Of a DNA stretch of 64,000 nt, positions 46,824 through 55,997 are shown one piece after another. This stretch comes from Pleurocapsa sp. PCC 7327 (GTDB taxonomy: Bacteria > Cyanobacteriota > Cyanobacteriia > Cyanobacteriales > Microcystaceae), in NCBI RefSeq assembly GCF_000317025.1, contig NC_019689.1:3364024-3428023 (forward strand), in the 5' to 3' direction. The notes beneath the pieces are model-generated. The model ran no database searches. It saw only the letters and a program-made list of their open reading frames with translations, and had not been told where the DNA came from. The first letter of the stretch is position 1, and every line of letters begins with the position of its first letter. A program made the position numbers and the translations under genes.

Positions 46824-47690
46824 TTAATGTCCTAAATATTGTTGCAGCGATCGCCGCATTACATCGACGGGAACTGGTTGTTGCAACCAAATTTTTAAGG
46901 CGGATGCACCTTGCTCGACTAACATCTTTAATCCGTCAATCGCTTTCGCGCCTCGTTCTTTTGCTCGTACTAGAAATTGGGTAGGGTTAGGCGTATAAAT
47001 GAGATCGTAGGCGATTGCATCGGTTGGCATTTTCTCCATCACCACTGCATCCACTGGAGATTCATTCACTTTTGGATACATTCCTACGGGAGTTGTATTC
47101 ACTAACAACTTGGTATCCGATACCAGCTCTGCTAATTCCGACCATTCATGAACTTCTATTTCGGTTTTGAGAGCTGAATTCTGCCAACTTTGTTTAAACT
47201 TTTCCAATTTAGTGCGATCGCGTCCTACAACGCGAATTTTTGGACATCCTATCTCTGCACATCCGACCACAACAGCTCTCGCTGCACCCCCATTGCCTAA
47301 AATAATCGGGGTAACTTGCGTCCAATCGCGATCTAATTCTTTCAAAGGAGCTAAAAACCCTTCTACATCGGTATTTGTGCCGCACCAACCCGCTTCCGTG
47401 CGCCAAACGGTATTAACTGCCCCTACCAGTTGCGCCGCCGCAGAGACTTCCGATAGCAGAGGGATAATGGCTTGTTTGTGGGGGATAGTAATGTTAAACC
47501 CAACGACACCTATTGCTTCAAAACCCGCGATCGCTTTTTCTAAATCCTTTCCTTTGACTGGAAAAGGAACATAAACATAATTAACCCTCAAATGTGCGAT
47601 CGCTGCATTGTGCATGACTGGCGACAGTGAATGTTCGACTGGATCGCCAATAACTCCTAATAGTTTGGTTTTACCTGTAATCAGTTGCAT
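46824..47690 (-). CDS. aroE: Shikimate 5-dehydrogenase
   Basis: 288-residue NADPH enzyme converting 3-dehydroshikimate to shikimate. Seen: LLGVIGDPVEHSLSP at the N-terminus, NITIPHKQAI with catalytic Lys, NTDVEGF with catalytic Asp, NADP motif GNGGAARAVV, and GLKMLVEQGASALKIW at the end. Length fits (270-290). Ends 80 bp upstream of the desulfurase start on the same strand; no pathway neighbours. Confidence 0.95.
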   Translation of the reverse strand: MQLITGKTKLLGVIGDPVEHSLSPVMHNAAIAHLRVNYVYVPFPVKGKDLEKAIAGFEAIGVVGFNITIPHKQAIIPLLSEVSAAAQLVGAVNTVWRTEAGWCGTNTDVEGFLAPLKELDRDWTQVTPIILGNGGAARAVVVGCAEIGCPKIRVVGRDRTKLEKFKQSWQNSALKTEIEVHEWSELAELVSDTKLLVNTTPVGMYPKVNESPVDAVVMEKMPTDAIAYDLIYTPNPTQFLVRAKERGAKAIDGLKMLVEQGASALKIWLQQPVPVDVMRRSLQQYLGH

Positions 47691-47957
47691 TTAAATTAAT
47701 TTAAGCATCAGGAGATGTTTACAATCTTAGTATTGTCAAACCAACAAAAAACTACAACAAAAATCCACTCATACATCGCCCAGATAACTTTCTTAGCGCT
47801 TCTGCGTAAGATTTTATTTATCCTTTTGAATGGCGATCGCATTATCAATCGAACAATCCAGTTAATAAACTGTCACTTCTTATCCTTTCCCCCTCAAGCC
47901 GCCATCCATAAAATTGAAATAATTTGGTCAAGCAGAATTTTTTAGGATAAAGAAGCA

Positions 47958-48236
47958 ATGAATAAACATAACATCGTCCAAGACCACAGTTCGGCTTGGG
48001 TAATGCAAACCTGGCTATCTTTTATTATTTCCGTAACTGCTACCTCGCTTGGAATTATTTATTTACCCGTCGATGGTTGGACAAAAAGCTTTATGGGAAT
48101 GGGATTAGCTTTTACGGTTGGCTCTACAATTAGTTTGGCAAAAACTCAAAGAGATTTACATGAAGCAAAAAAAATCACGTCTAGAATCGAGGAAGCCAAA
48201 GTCGAAAAACTGTTAGCAGAACACAATAATCTTTAA
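47958..48236 (+). CDS. YiaA/YiaB-type membrane protein
   Basis: 92 residues with the two-helix YiaAB domain: TWLSFIISVTATSLGIIYLP (about 20-39) and a second helix GMGLAFTVGSTISLAK (47-62), with a polar helical tail. Members are small inner-membrane proteins of unknown function. A clear terminator follows at once. Good AAGAAGC-type ribosome site upstream is weak. Confidence 0.85.
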   Translation: MNKHNIVQDHSSAWVMQTWLSFIISVTATSLGIIYLPVDGWTKSFMGMGLAFTVGSTISLAKTQRDLHEAKKITSRIEEAKVEKLLAEHNNL

Positions 48237-48237
48237 T

Positions 48238-48274
48238 AAAAATCCTCAATGGAGATAAACCATTGAGGATTTTT
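48238..48274 (+). terminator. Intrinsic terminator after the YiaA/B gene
   Basis: Perfect 15-bp inverted repeat AAAAATCCTCAATGG (48238-48252) / CCATTGAGGATTTTT (48260-48274) with a 7-nt loop and six terminal T. It lies directly after the stop codon. The A-run on the other side would allow it to work on both strands. Confidence 0.9.
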
Positions 48275-48333
48275 TGAATAGCAGAGCTATGTAAATTAGC
48301 CTTTTTTATTTTGTTCGATCTGATGGATTGAAT

Positions 48334-48759
48334 TTAATGATTTGCTTGTTTCTTGAGTTTCTTAGCAGCAATTGTGCGATTCTTTTGAGGAAATCCAAGT
48401 TGCTTGATCTCTTGGTATTTTCGCTCTTCTTCTAACTCTTTTAGTTTGCTGTAATCGACCCAGTGAATGCAATCCACCGGGCAGGTATCGATAGCTTCTT
48501 GGATTGTTTCTTCCAAATCGCCATCTTGATTAAAAACTCGCGATCGCCCGTACTCCGATTCGATGTAGAACGTATTTGGGGCAACGTGAGCGCAGTGTTT
48601 GCAGCCGATGCAGGTGATTTCATCGACGTAAACACCTTTTTGCCGCAGTGCGCCCCCTAGTTCCGGCTCGAATCCAGATCGTTCCGGTACCTCTCGAAAT
48701 ATACCCCCTAGCTCCGGCTCAAACCCAGATCGATCGGGGGTTGGGGAAAAGCCAGCCAT
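48334..48759 (-). CDS. 4Fe-4S ferredoxin with duplicated N-terminal motif
   Basis: 141 residues. One [4Fe-4S] site: CIGCKHC (about residues 50-56) plus the distant Cys in DTCPVDCIHW. Family members lie in an operon with Ycf35 and DUF2997 proteins. The N-terminal ~40 residues contain the same motif twice, RSGFEPELGG (residues ~10-19 and ~27-36), encoded by a DNA duplication of 51-bp period. Its ATG overlaps the ycf35 stop as TAATG, implying coupled translation. Electron partner unknown. Confidence 0.88.
   Translation of the reverse strand: MAGFSPTPDRSGFEPELGGIFREVPERSGFEPELGGALRQKGVYVDEITCIGCKHCAHVAPNTFYIESEYGRSRVFNQDGDLEETIQEAIDTCPVDCIHWVDYSKLKELEEERKYQEIKQLGFPQKNRTIAAKKLKKQANH
48653..48732. 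repeat. In-frame duplication inside the ferredoxin gene
   Basis: Two 29-bp copies at 48653-48681 and 48704-48732, 26 of 29 identical, 51 bp apart (17 codons). They encode the two RSGFEPELGG motifs of the ferredoxin N-terminus. Confidence 0.8.
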
Positions 48760-49145
48760 TAGGCACTCCAGCGTTGGACGACTAAACGAATAGAACCATC
48801 TTCATTTTTTTGCTGTTCTGCAATCTGGAATCCTTGCTTAACAGACTCGCTTATTACGGTATGGAAAGCATATCTCTGAGTTACTTTTCTCAAGAAACCT
48901 TCCACAGATAAAGGTTGCTGCCAGTATTGCAAATCGGCAACCAACTCATATTCGTTTCCGTTCCAGCTAAAACCGATGTCGTGGTTATTGTCTTGTTCGA
49001 TTACAATTTCAGCTGTGCGGGTTTGGCCTTGATATCCTCTGACGGTCGTCGGTCCCTCTTTCCAATCAATTCCCAGATCGGTCAGGGCAGCTTTGAGGGA
49101 GGTTAGGTTGCGAATTTGGGTTTTGATATTGCTAAAGTGCGACAT
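48759..49145 (-). CDS. ycf35: DUF1257 (Ycf35) family protein
   Basis: 128-residue protein of the Ycf35 family, conserved in cyanobacteria and red-algal plastids. Typical start MSHFSNIKTQIRN and WKEGPTTVRGYQGQT segment, ending RLVVQRWSA. Lies between a DUF2997 gene (55 bp upstream) and the ferredoxin gene (1-bp stop/start overlap). The three genes are a recurrent trio in cyanobacteria. Biochemical role unknown. Confidence 0.9.
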   Translation of the reverse strand: MSHFSNIKTQIRNLTSLKAALTDLGIDWKEGPTTVRGYQGQTRTAEIVIEQDNNHDIGFSWNGNEYELVADLQYWQQPLSVEGFLRKVTQRYAFHTVISESVKQGFQIAEQQKNEDGSIRLVVQRWSA

Positions 49146-49200
49146 AATCCTAGACGATTTGATTGAATTGGATTTTAGAAAAGGTAAATTTTAGAAAAAA

Positions 49201-49416
49201 TTACCAGTTGCTAAAACTAGCCTGATTAGTGGCTCTAGCTGACTGGTTGACGGCTTGGGAGTAATATTCGGAAGTGTTCTCCTGGGAAACCACCTGTCCG
49301 AGTTGAGTTTCGATCGCCGCAGTCACCTCTTGACAAGAAGACCCAACGATGCCCGTCACAGTTTCTTTCACTCGACCATCGGGATAGATAATGAACTCTA
49401 AGGTTTCCATATTCAT
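49201..49416 (-). CDS. DUF2997 family protein
   Basis: 71 residues; METLEFIIYPDGRVKETVTG is the family signature, followed by a Gly-Ser-Cys motif and a polar tail. Two ATGs are possible; the first (49416) has an AAGG site at proper spacing. First gene of the DUF2997-ycf35-ferredoxin operon. Function unknown. Confidence 0.85.
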   Translation of the reverse strand: MNMETLEFIIYPDGRVKETVTGIVGSSCQEVTAAIETQLGQVVSQENTSEYYSQAVNQSARATNQASFSNW

Positions 49417-49710
49417 GTTCGATCCCTTCCTACTCCTCTATTTCTAGCTCTGCTGTTTTTTAGGAGACGACTATATTGCTTTGCTTAGCCCTATACAATA
49501 ATCTTGAGCAACCGTAGCAATATGAATCAGATTTTAGCAAAATTTAATATTTACTGAGACATCTACTTTTATTGTTTGTAAGTTTCGCTTAACTTTTCAT
49601 TTCAGTCAAGAGCAAAAAATTCTCAAAAATGCTGAGTGCAACAAAAATATACAGATCGAGCAAGCAGCAGCCTTAGATAATAAAAATCGGTCTAGGTAAC
49701 GAGAAGAGAA

Positions 49711-50706
49711 ATGATGAGTACAGACAAAGTTATCCGAGTAGGGGTTTTAGGGTTTGGAGGATTAGGACAAGCGGCTGCCAGAGTTCTCGAACCTAAGATA
49801 GAGATGAAATGGGTAGCAGTTGCCGATCGCAAGGGATATGCTTACAATGAGATGGGCTTGGATGGAGATGCTTGTATTGCCGCTTGTCGGGATAAAGGAT
49901 CGGTGGGATATGTACGACCCTACGGAACGCTCGCTAGCAATAGTATTCAAGAATTATTAGCCAAGGCAAATACAGACGGTTATTTCCTCGCCTTGCCCAA
50001 CTTGCCAAATACTTTTATGGCAGATGTCGCGCGGATGTTCATCCAATCCGGTTGGCGAGGCGTTTTGGTAGATGCGCTCAAACGTACCAGTGCGGTAGAG
50101 CAATTATTGCAGTTGCGAGGCGAACTACAAGCAGTAGGCATTACTTACATGACGGGATGCGGGGCAACGCCAGGACTGCTAACGGCGGCAGCAGCGCTTG
50201 CCGCTCAAAGTTATGCAGAAATTCACAGCGTTAAAATTACCTTTGGAGTAGGAATCGCTAACTGGGAAGCTTATCGGGCAACCATTCGCGAAGATATCGC
50301 CCATTTACCAGGCTACAACGTAGAAAAAGCCAGGGCAATGAGCGATGCTGAGGTAGAGATGCTCTTAGATAAAACCAATGGAATTTTGGCGCTAGAAAAC
50401 ATGGAACATGCCGACGATATCATACTAGAGTTAGCAGGAATCTGTCCGCGCGATCGCGTTTCGGTTGGCGGTGTCGTCGATACCCGCAATCCCAAAAAGC
50501 CACTCAGTACCCATGTTAAGGTAGCGGGACGGACATTCGAGGGCAAAATTTCTACCCATACCTTTACGCTAGGCGACGAAACCAGCATGGCAGCTAATGT
50601 TTGCGGTCCCGCTTTCGGCTATCTTAAAGCTGGCATTGCTTTGCACCGTCGCGGAATTTACGGGTTGTTTACCGCAGCAGAAGTTATGCCTCAGTTTGTT
50701 AAGTAA
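49711..50706 (+). CDS. bioU: BioU, single-turnover 7,8-diaminopelargonate-forming enzyme
   Basis: 331 residues. NAD(P)-binding motif [13 protein letters not shown] near residue 11. Lys124 in [12 protein letters not shown] matches in position the sacrificial Lys124 described for Synechocystis BioU, which donates its own amine to 8-amino-7-oxononanoate so that each enzyme acts once. The C-terminal half contains [15 protein letters not shown] and [19 protein letters not shown], typical of this family. It supplies BioD (10865). Replaces BioA, which is absent from this window. Databases often label it saccharopine dehydrogenase-like. Confidence 0.85.
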   Translation: MMSTDKVIRVGVLGFGGLGQAAARVLEPKIEMKWVAVADRKGYAYNEMGLDGDACIAACRDKGSVGYVRPYGTLASNSIQELLAKANTDGYFLALPNLPNTFMADVARMFIQSGWRGVLVDALKRTSAVEQLLQLRGELQAVGITYMTGCGATPGLLTAAAALAAQSYAEIHSVKITFGVGIANWEAYRATIREDIAHLPGYNVEKARAMSDAEVEMLLDKTNGILALENMEHADDIILELAGICPRDRVSVGGVVDTRNPKKPLSTHVKVAGRTFEGKISTHTFTLGDETSMAANVCGPAFGYLKAGIALHRRGIYGLFTAAEVMPQFVK

Positions 50707-50816
50707 GTGGAAAGTCACCTAGATTTTAGGAGCGCAGACATAACACTGGCATGCTTGTTCGGAGCTTGCACCACTTACAGAATAATTAAAGGTTCGGTCT
50801 GGTAAGATCGAATCTG

Positions 50817-50882
50817 TAGTGCGCTCATCGTAGCGTGCGCGTAAGCGCATACGTCCCACTCGCAAGCAAGACGCTCGCACTA
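50817..50882. repeat. Structured GC-rich intergenic repeat
   Basis: Inverted repeat TAGTGCG (50817-50823)/CGCACTA (50876-50882) enclosing GCGTGCGCGTAAGCGCATACG and an AAGCAAGACGCTCGC segment. Looks like one copy of a dispersed cyanobacterial palindromic repeat. Lies between bioU and the acpH-like gene, convergent orientation, so may serve as a terminator. Confidence 0.5.
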
Positions 50883-50946
50883 TGATTACGGTTGTTCGAT
50901 TGGATTTATTCTAATGAAGAGAAAATCGAGTTAGATATGCGATCGC

Positions 50947-51540
50947 CTAAAAATACGGACGGTTAGTTTCAACGTAATTAATAATTTCTGGAAAGAAACT
51001 CAGAAAATCTAGCTCGATTTCATCATAATTTTTTAAGAGTTCGTCTTGAGCTAGTGCCAGACTATTTGCTCTTTTAATCCGTCGAGACAAACGCTGACAA
51101 GCTAGATCGATCCCTTCGATTTTTTTATACAAAACTAACCAGTTTTCAGAAATCATTACGGGCAGATTTCTTTGCAGTCTTTCGGGTAAAATATTCCTAT
51201 TCTTCTCTAAAATTTTATAAATCTTATCGGCAAATTCTTCTAGAGACTCTTTTGAGAATTGCGACCAGTTTTTAGCCAAAAAATGATCGTAAAAAATATC
51301 TATTATAACACCGGAAAAATGGCGATGAATTTTGCTGAGGCGCTGTTTACTTTCTTTGTAAAAATAGTGAGTATCAGTAAAAAAGTCTACTCGTCGATGA
51401 GTCTCAATTCCCTTGAGTATGCTTTCACTATAATGAGTTTTGTATCTTTCTAGAGAACCTTTAACAAAATCGCCAAGCAAATTGCCAATGCGAGATTCTG
51501 GCGTATCTTCTGCTAGAAATAAATGAGCCAAATAATTCAT
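50947..51540 (-). CDS. Acyl-carrier-protein phosphodiesterase-like protein (DUF479)
   Basis: 197 residues. Seen: MNYLAHLFLAEDTPESRIGN with start motif and GDFVKG, the HRRVDFFTD segment and IDIFYDHFLAKNW, all characteristic of AcpH, which removes phosphopantetheine from ACP. His/Asp residues in HRRVDFFTDTH are the presumed metal ligands. The ATG overlaps the crtR stop (TAATG), so translation is coupled. An upstream in-frame start (51573) lies inside crtR. Confidence 0.82.
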   Translation of the reverse strand: MNYLAHLFLAEDTPESRIGNLLGDFVKGSLERYKTHYSESILKGIETHRRVDFFTDTHYFYKESKQRLSKIHRHFSGVIIDIFYDHFLAKNWSQFSKESLEEFADKIYKILEKNRNILPERLQRNLPVMISENWLVLYKKIEGIDLACQRLSRRIKRANSLALAQDELLKNYDEIELDFLSFFPEIINYVETNRPYF

Positions 51541-52481
51541 TAATTTAAGGTCTGTTGACTCTTTTTCAAGCACAAGGTTTGCGTCTCTACATCTAGTTGT
51601 TTTGACTTTTTATGATGAAAACGAATGCCTAAAAACACATCATAAAGGAAACTCCAAAAGTTTTTTCTCTCCAGTAAACCTAGAGATTGATCGCATCCTT
51701 TGGCATCTAAAAGCGGTTTGGTAGCATAATAGGCAGCTTGATATTTATACCAAGGAATCGAGGGCCACAGATGATGAATGAGGTGATAATTTTGTCCGAG
51801 AATGAGAAGATTGAGGATAGAGTTGGGATAGACTCTCGCATTTTTCCAGCGATCGCGCTCTTGAAAAGGACGATGGGGTAGATAATCAAAAAAAAGCCCT
51901 AGCGCTAACCCTACTACTAAAGCTGGAACGAACCAAAAGTTCATAATATAGCCAATAAAACCATAGTGGCATCCCAGAAAAACAACTGTGATAAGAAACA
52001 GTCGGCTTAAAAACCATTCAAGCAACTCATAATTGCGCCACAAACGCCGCTTGAAGAAAAAAACTTCATGATAAAAAAAGCGTGCCGCAATTAACCACAA
52101 AGGTCCCCCAGTAGAGACAAAATGGTCGGGATCGTTTTCGGGATCGTTGACGTGAGCGTGGTGTTGCAAGTGTACTCTGGTAAATACGGGAAAGGCAAAT
52201 CCCAACATCAGCGCGCTGCCGTGTCCCAGAATAGCATTAAGAATTCGGTTTCGATGGGCGCTGTTGTGAGATGCATCATGAATGACCGTACCTGCTAAAT
52301 GCAAAGCCAGAACATTAAAACAAAAACAGCACCAATCCCACCAATCCCACAACCAATAACCACAAACTGAAAAAACAATTAGCCCTAAAGCTGCTAAAAA
52401 CATGATCGCAGTAGGATTTAATCCATCGGGCGCTTTTAGAAACTCTTTGGGCACCGTCAGCAGCATCTGGGCCGACTGCAT
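51540..52481 (-). CDS. crtR: Beta-carotene hydroxylase
   Basis: 313-residue membrane di-iron hydroxylase forming zeaxanthin. Histidine boxes: HDASH (about 70), HLQHHAH (about 105) and the pair HLIHH near 225; hydrophobic segments bracket them. CrtR of cyanobacteria is desaturase-like, not CrtZ-like, and this sequence follows it (GTVIHDASHNSAH, FFDYLPHRPFQ). Start ATG at 52481. Coupled to a DUF479 protein downstream, an unexpected pairing. Confidence 0.9.
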   Translation of the reverse strand: MQSAQMLLTVPKEFLKAPDGLNPTAIMFLAALGLIVFSVCGYWLWDWWDWCCFCFNVLALHLAGTVIHDASHNSAHRNRILNAILGHGSALMLGFAFPVFTRVHLQHHAHVNDPENDPDHFVSTGGPLWLIAARFFYHEVFFFKRRLWRNYELLEWFLSRLFLITVVFLGCHYGFIGYIMNFWFVPALVVGLALGLFFDYLPHRPFQERDRWKNARVYPNSILNLLILGQNYHLIHHLWPSIPWYKYQAAYYATKPLLDAKGCDQSLGLLERKNFWSFLYDVFLGIRFHHKKSKQLDVETQTLCLKKSQQTLN

Positions 52482-52634
52482 CGTTGTTGTTGCTCCTTTT
52501 TATCCTTTGTTTATCCTTCCCTCGCGTAGTTTACAATACAACGGCTATTAGATAAAGATTTGTAACATTATCTCATCTAATATGTAACAGCTAGATAAAT
52601 AAGTTACTAATTGTCATTTGTTCTTTGTCATGCG

Positions 52635-53798
52635 TCATTGGGATTGGGGGAAAGGGGAAAGGGTAAAGTCTTCCGCACTACCGACTGCTTGCGAAAGATG
52701 CGTGAAACCTTGTGCTTCTAATCTGGTAACTAATCCTTCTAGAATGCGACGTACCATCCAAGGTCCTTCATAAATCCAACCCGTATAGACTTGTAGCAGA
52801 CTCGCACCAGCCGTAATTTTTTCCCAGGCATCATCGGGGGTAAAAATACCTCCAACCCCAATAATTGGGAGTTTACCTTGGGTTTTGTGCCAAATAAAGC
52901 GGATTATCTCTGTAGAGCGCTGGCGCACGGGAGTGCCGCTAATTCCTCCGGCTTCGTCTTTAATATCTTTCCCCGTCGCTTCGAGAATTTGGGTTTTAAG
53001 TCCGTCTCGTCGAGTCGTGGTGTTGGTGGCAATAATACCAGCTAAATTATAGGCTTTCGCTAAGTCTAGGATAGTCGCGATCGCATCCCCATCCAAGTCG
53101 GGAGAGATTTTAATTAATAGCGGCTTACTGCCCCGATTTTCTGCAACCAATGCTGCCAAAATGGGTTCGAGTTGTTCTCCTGCTTGGAGCGATCGCAATC
53201 CTGGCGTATTGGGAGAACTCACGTTCGCAACAAAATAATCAGCCCAATCTCTCAGATAGCGAAAACTTTCCACATAATCCTCTGCTGCCTCCTCCAATGG
53301 AGTTATTTTAGACTTACACAGATTAATCCCGATAGGAATGCGACGAGGCTGTCTTTGCCAAGCTTGTCGCAGGGTTTTTGACATAGCTTCTGCGCCTTGA
53401 TTGTTCGCTCCCATGCGATTTAGGATGGCTCGATCCAACGGCAGGCGAAACAAGCGAGGACGAGGATTGCCAGGTTGCGGGTGAAGCGTTACTGCTCCTA
53501 ATTCTGCAAACCCAAAACCCAAACTATTCCAGATTCCAGCCGCTACTCCATCTTTATCGCAACCCGGAGCCAAACCGACGGGATTATCAAAATTAAGTCC
53601 CCACAAGGTTTGTGAGAGTCGCGGCTCGCTGTAGACAAAGGATTGCTCGCATTGTTTCAGCACCCAGCCTCCCCAAACAGAATGACGCGATCGCTCTATC
53701 CGATTTAGAGTTTTGAGGAGTTGCTGATGCGCCCCCTCTGGATTGTTTTTAGCAGCAGCGAAAATGAGTGGATATAAAGGTTGCGCGAAATTAAACAT
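52635..53798 (-). CDS. pyrD: Quinone-dependent dihydroorotate dehydrogenase
   Basis: 387-residue class 2 enzyme oxidising dihydroorotate to orotate with membrane quinone. Seen: [30 protein letters not shown], the catalytic-Ser loop [45 protein letters not shown]. An N-terminal amphipathic helix ([12 protein letters not shown]) fits membrane association. Single gene, pyrC is at 7468. Confidence 0.94.
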   Translation of the reverse strand: MFNFAQPLYPLIFAAAKNNPEGAHQQLLKTLNRIERSRHSVWGGWVLKQCEQSFVYSEPRLSQTLWGLNFDNPVGLAPGCDKDGVAAGIWNSLGFGFAELGAVTLHPQPGNPRPRLFRLPLDRAILNRMGANNQGAEAMSKTLRQAWQRQPRRIPIGINLCKSKITPLEEAAEDYVESFRYLRDWADYFVANVSSPNTPGLRSLQAGEQLEPILAALVAENRGSKPLLIKISPDLDGDAIATILDLAKAYNLAGIIATNTTTRRDGLKTQILEATGKDIKDEAGGISGTPVRQRSTEIIRFIWHKTQGKLPIIGVGGIFTPDDAWEKITAGASLLQVYTGWIYEGPWMVRRILEGLVTRLEAQGFTHLSQAVGSAEDFTLSPFPQSQ

Positions 53799-54128
53799 AG
53801 AAGAATAGTTGGGAAGTGAGATTGGTAAGTAGTAATTTTACTGATTTTCGTACAGATTTTTCCGTAGAAATAACCAGTGATTTATAAAGTCTTTAAGATC
53901 TTACTATTTTCATTTTAGTAAATCTTCGAGATCGAGACTATTTTAAAGGCATAAATAATTGACTCGTTCCGAATTTATTGATTTCTTTTCAGTATTTTCT
54001 CGATATTTTCTCTTGAAAAGATGTTTTTTTGGTAAAAAATGATTCTCTTGGATGACATGATAACAATAACTGGGCAGACTAGAATTAAGGCAAAATAATC
54101 AGTTTAAAAAGTAAGGAGAAATCAAAAA
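53799..54128 (+). other. Intergenic region upstream of the PEP-CTERM gene
   Basis: 330 bp, very AT-rich, divergent promoter zone for pyrD (left) and the exported PEP-CTERM protein (right). An AAGGAG ribosome site lies ten bases before the right-hand ATG. Nothing else recognised. Confidence 0.5.
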
Positions 54129-54674
54129 ATGAAAAGGATATTCAAACTAAGACTAGCAATTTCTGTGGCTGGTTTTGCTATTGCTGGTTTGCTTTTTTCT
54201 AAAGCAGCCGAGGCAGTTACCCTGTATAGAGTTTCACAAGAAACTGCTGTCAACAGCAGCAACTACAATCTCTTGGGGTATATTAAACCTTTTGTTACGA
54301 CACAAACAGTTAGCCAGTACTACAATTACAAAAACTCCTCGTTTGGTGGTTCTAATATTCAACTTGTCAACGATCGCTCGCATCTCTTTTTAGTTCAGGC
54401 AAAAGATGGTTTAGCCCTTTTCTCAGTTCATAATTCACCAGCTACCTCAGATAGAACTGGTGGTAATGCACGAATGCAATTTGATTTGTTGGGAGATCCT
54501 AACAAAGCCTCGTTTATGGTGAGAGACGATGCAAGCGATACATATCTCGTAAATGGTACGGTTATAAACGCCGCTAATTCGACTTTAAGAGGCGATACTT
54601 TTACCACAGCCCAAAATTGGCAACCCGGTAAAACAGATGGCTTTGCAATTGGTTCTCTCAACGACAACTGGACA

Positions 54675-55684
54675 ACGTGAGTTCGATAAGGTTAAAAGAC
54701 GGCAGGAGGAAGGGCTGGTAAGCCTGAGGGTTCTAAATCGAGAGAAGGTTTTTTGGGTAGGTAAGTGTAAGCTATCAATCCAGCTAAGAGATTGACTAGA
54801 AAATTCCAAACACTTCGGTGTCTCGAATGCTCGATTTGAGAAATGTTCTTGAGTTGGTCATTGACGGTTTCAATCAAGGCTCGTTTACGCAACAAAATTT
54901 TGTCGATTAACCGCACTAACTGCTGTTTCATCTTTTTCTTGCGTCGTGTAATCAGTTCGAGTCCTCGCTGGTAAAGTTGCTCAAATAGCTCTTGAGAAAT
55001 ATAACCGCGATCGCCAAATAACTTACCAATCAGATCTTGAGTTAAGTCAGGTACAGGCTTACGGTCGTCAGTATTACCTGGGGTTAACTTAAAAGCCAGC
55101 AACTCGCCTCGTTGGTTAATAATTAGGTGCAGCTTAAACCCATAGTGCCAACCGACAGAGTTTTTGCCCCAGCCCACCAAACCTTCAAACACACGATGGC
55201 TCTTGGAACGGCAAGGATGACATACCTCGATTGGGGTCGAATCAATGAATGAAATGCCAGTTACTTCTCCTCGACGGGTCTGTACAAAGTAGCACAACAG
55301 CATCAACGACCAAGGCATCAATTCCACAAAACGAGTATAACTGACCAGATGAGGAAAAGCTTTGCGCCAGCCCGGTAGAACTTGTCGTAGGTAAAATTCT
55401 TTGAAGGTACGATAGCCAGAGCCATGAAAAGCAATCACAATCGTCATTACTTCACTCAAGCTTAAACGAGAGCGACACAATCGTTCCCCACTCTGAGCCG
55501 TCAATAGAGGGATTGAAAGCCAATGTCGTTCAAAAGTTTGATAGAAGTCGTCTACCTCACAAAATATTTGAGTAATATCGAGACGAGATACAATATCTGT
55601 CATAGCTGAGATGTCTATAGAGTAAGCATTTTGAGTTTACATCTCAGCTTTTCTTTTGCCTAGATTTTTCCGTCGAACTCACGT
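54675..55684. mobile_element. IS982-family insertion sequence
   Basis: 1010-bp element. Terminal inverted repeats ACGTGAGTTCGA at both ends (12 bp perfect). Flanked by TGGACA on both sides (54669-54674 and 55685-55690), a 6-bp target duplication within the range of the family. It carries one transposase gene. Looks complete and recent because repeats and frame are intact. Confidence 0.93.
54692..55603 (-). CDS. IS982-family transposase
   Basis: 303-residue DDE transposase. Catalytic residues in order: Asp in ISFIDSTPIEV, Asp in LFGDRGYIS, Glu in LIETVNDQLKNISQIEHSRHRS. Length typical (about 300). The gene fills the element; its intact reading frame suggests activity. Transcribed opposite to the gene it interrupts. 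Confidence 0.93.
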   Translation of the reverse strand: MTDIVSRLDITQIFCEVDDFYQTFERHWLSIPLLTAQSGERLCRSRLSLSEVMTIVIAFHGSGYRTFKEFYLRQVLPGWRKAFPHLVSYTRFVELMPWSLMLLCYFVQTRRGEVTGISFIDSTPIEVCHPCRSKSHRVFEGLVGWGKNSVGWHYGFKLHLIINQRGELLAFKLTPGNTDDRKPVPDLTQDLIGKLFGDRGYISQELFEQLYQRGLELITRRKKKMKQQLVRLIDKILLRKRALIETVNDQLKNISQIEHSRHRSVWNFLVNLLAGLIAYTYLPKKPSLDLEPSGLPALPPAVF

Positions 55685-55997
55685 TGGACAATGTTTGCTC
55701 GCTTCACTGCCCGGACAAACTTAAATTCCTGGACTGCCTATTCGCAAGATGGAGCGAATATTTCGCTTGCCCTGGAGAATAACCGGAGAGTAAAAATAGA
55801 TAAGGTTGAGATCCCCGAACCTACTGCTAAATTAAGTCTGCTTGCGGTTGGCGCGCTTGGGGTTGGTACTTCGGCACTGAGACGCAAAAAAGATTGCGAG
55901 TAAATCAAAATAATCTGGCCTATGAATCAATGACAAAATTCACCAACCATACCTCTTACCGTCTTTTACAAAAAAAGAGCTGGTAAGAGGATAATAG

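Larger units (their letters stand above)
54129..55903 (+). pseudogene. PEP-CTERM exported protein gene split by an IS982-family element
   Basis: 5' part (54129-54674, 182 codons): signal peptide, then a secreted beta-rich domain. 3' part (55691-55903): 70 residues ending in VEIPEPTAKLSLLAVGALGV and RRKK, the classical PEP-CTERM sorting tail (PEP motif, helix, basic end) recognised by exosortase in exopolysaccharide-linked sorting. Removing the insertion and one 6-bp repeat restores a single 252-residue frame. As it stands the 5' part ends at a stop just inside the IS and lacks the sorting tail. Confidence 0.9.

Noticed and set aside
47715-47945. A 76-codon frame between aroE and the YiaA/B gene
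   Set aside because: AT-rich isoleucine/leucine composition typical of non-coding translation; no ribosome site.
48310-48760. Possibility that the ferredoxin N-terminal repeat marks a CRISPR-like array
   Set aside because: Only two copies, in frame, 51 bp apart, inside a coding gene; no spacers.
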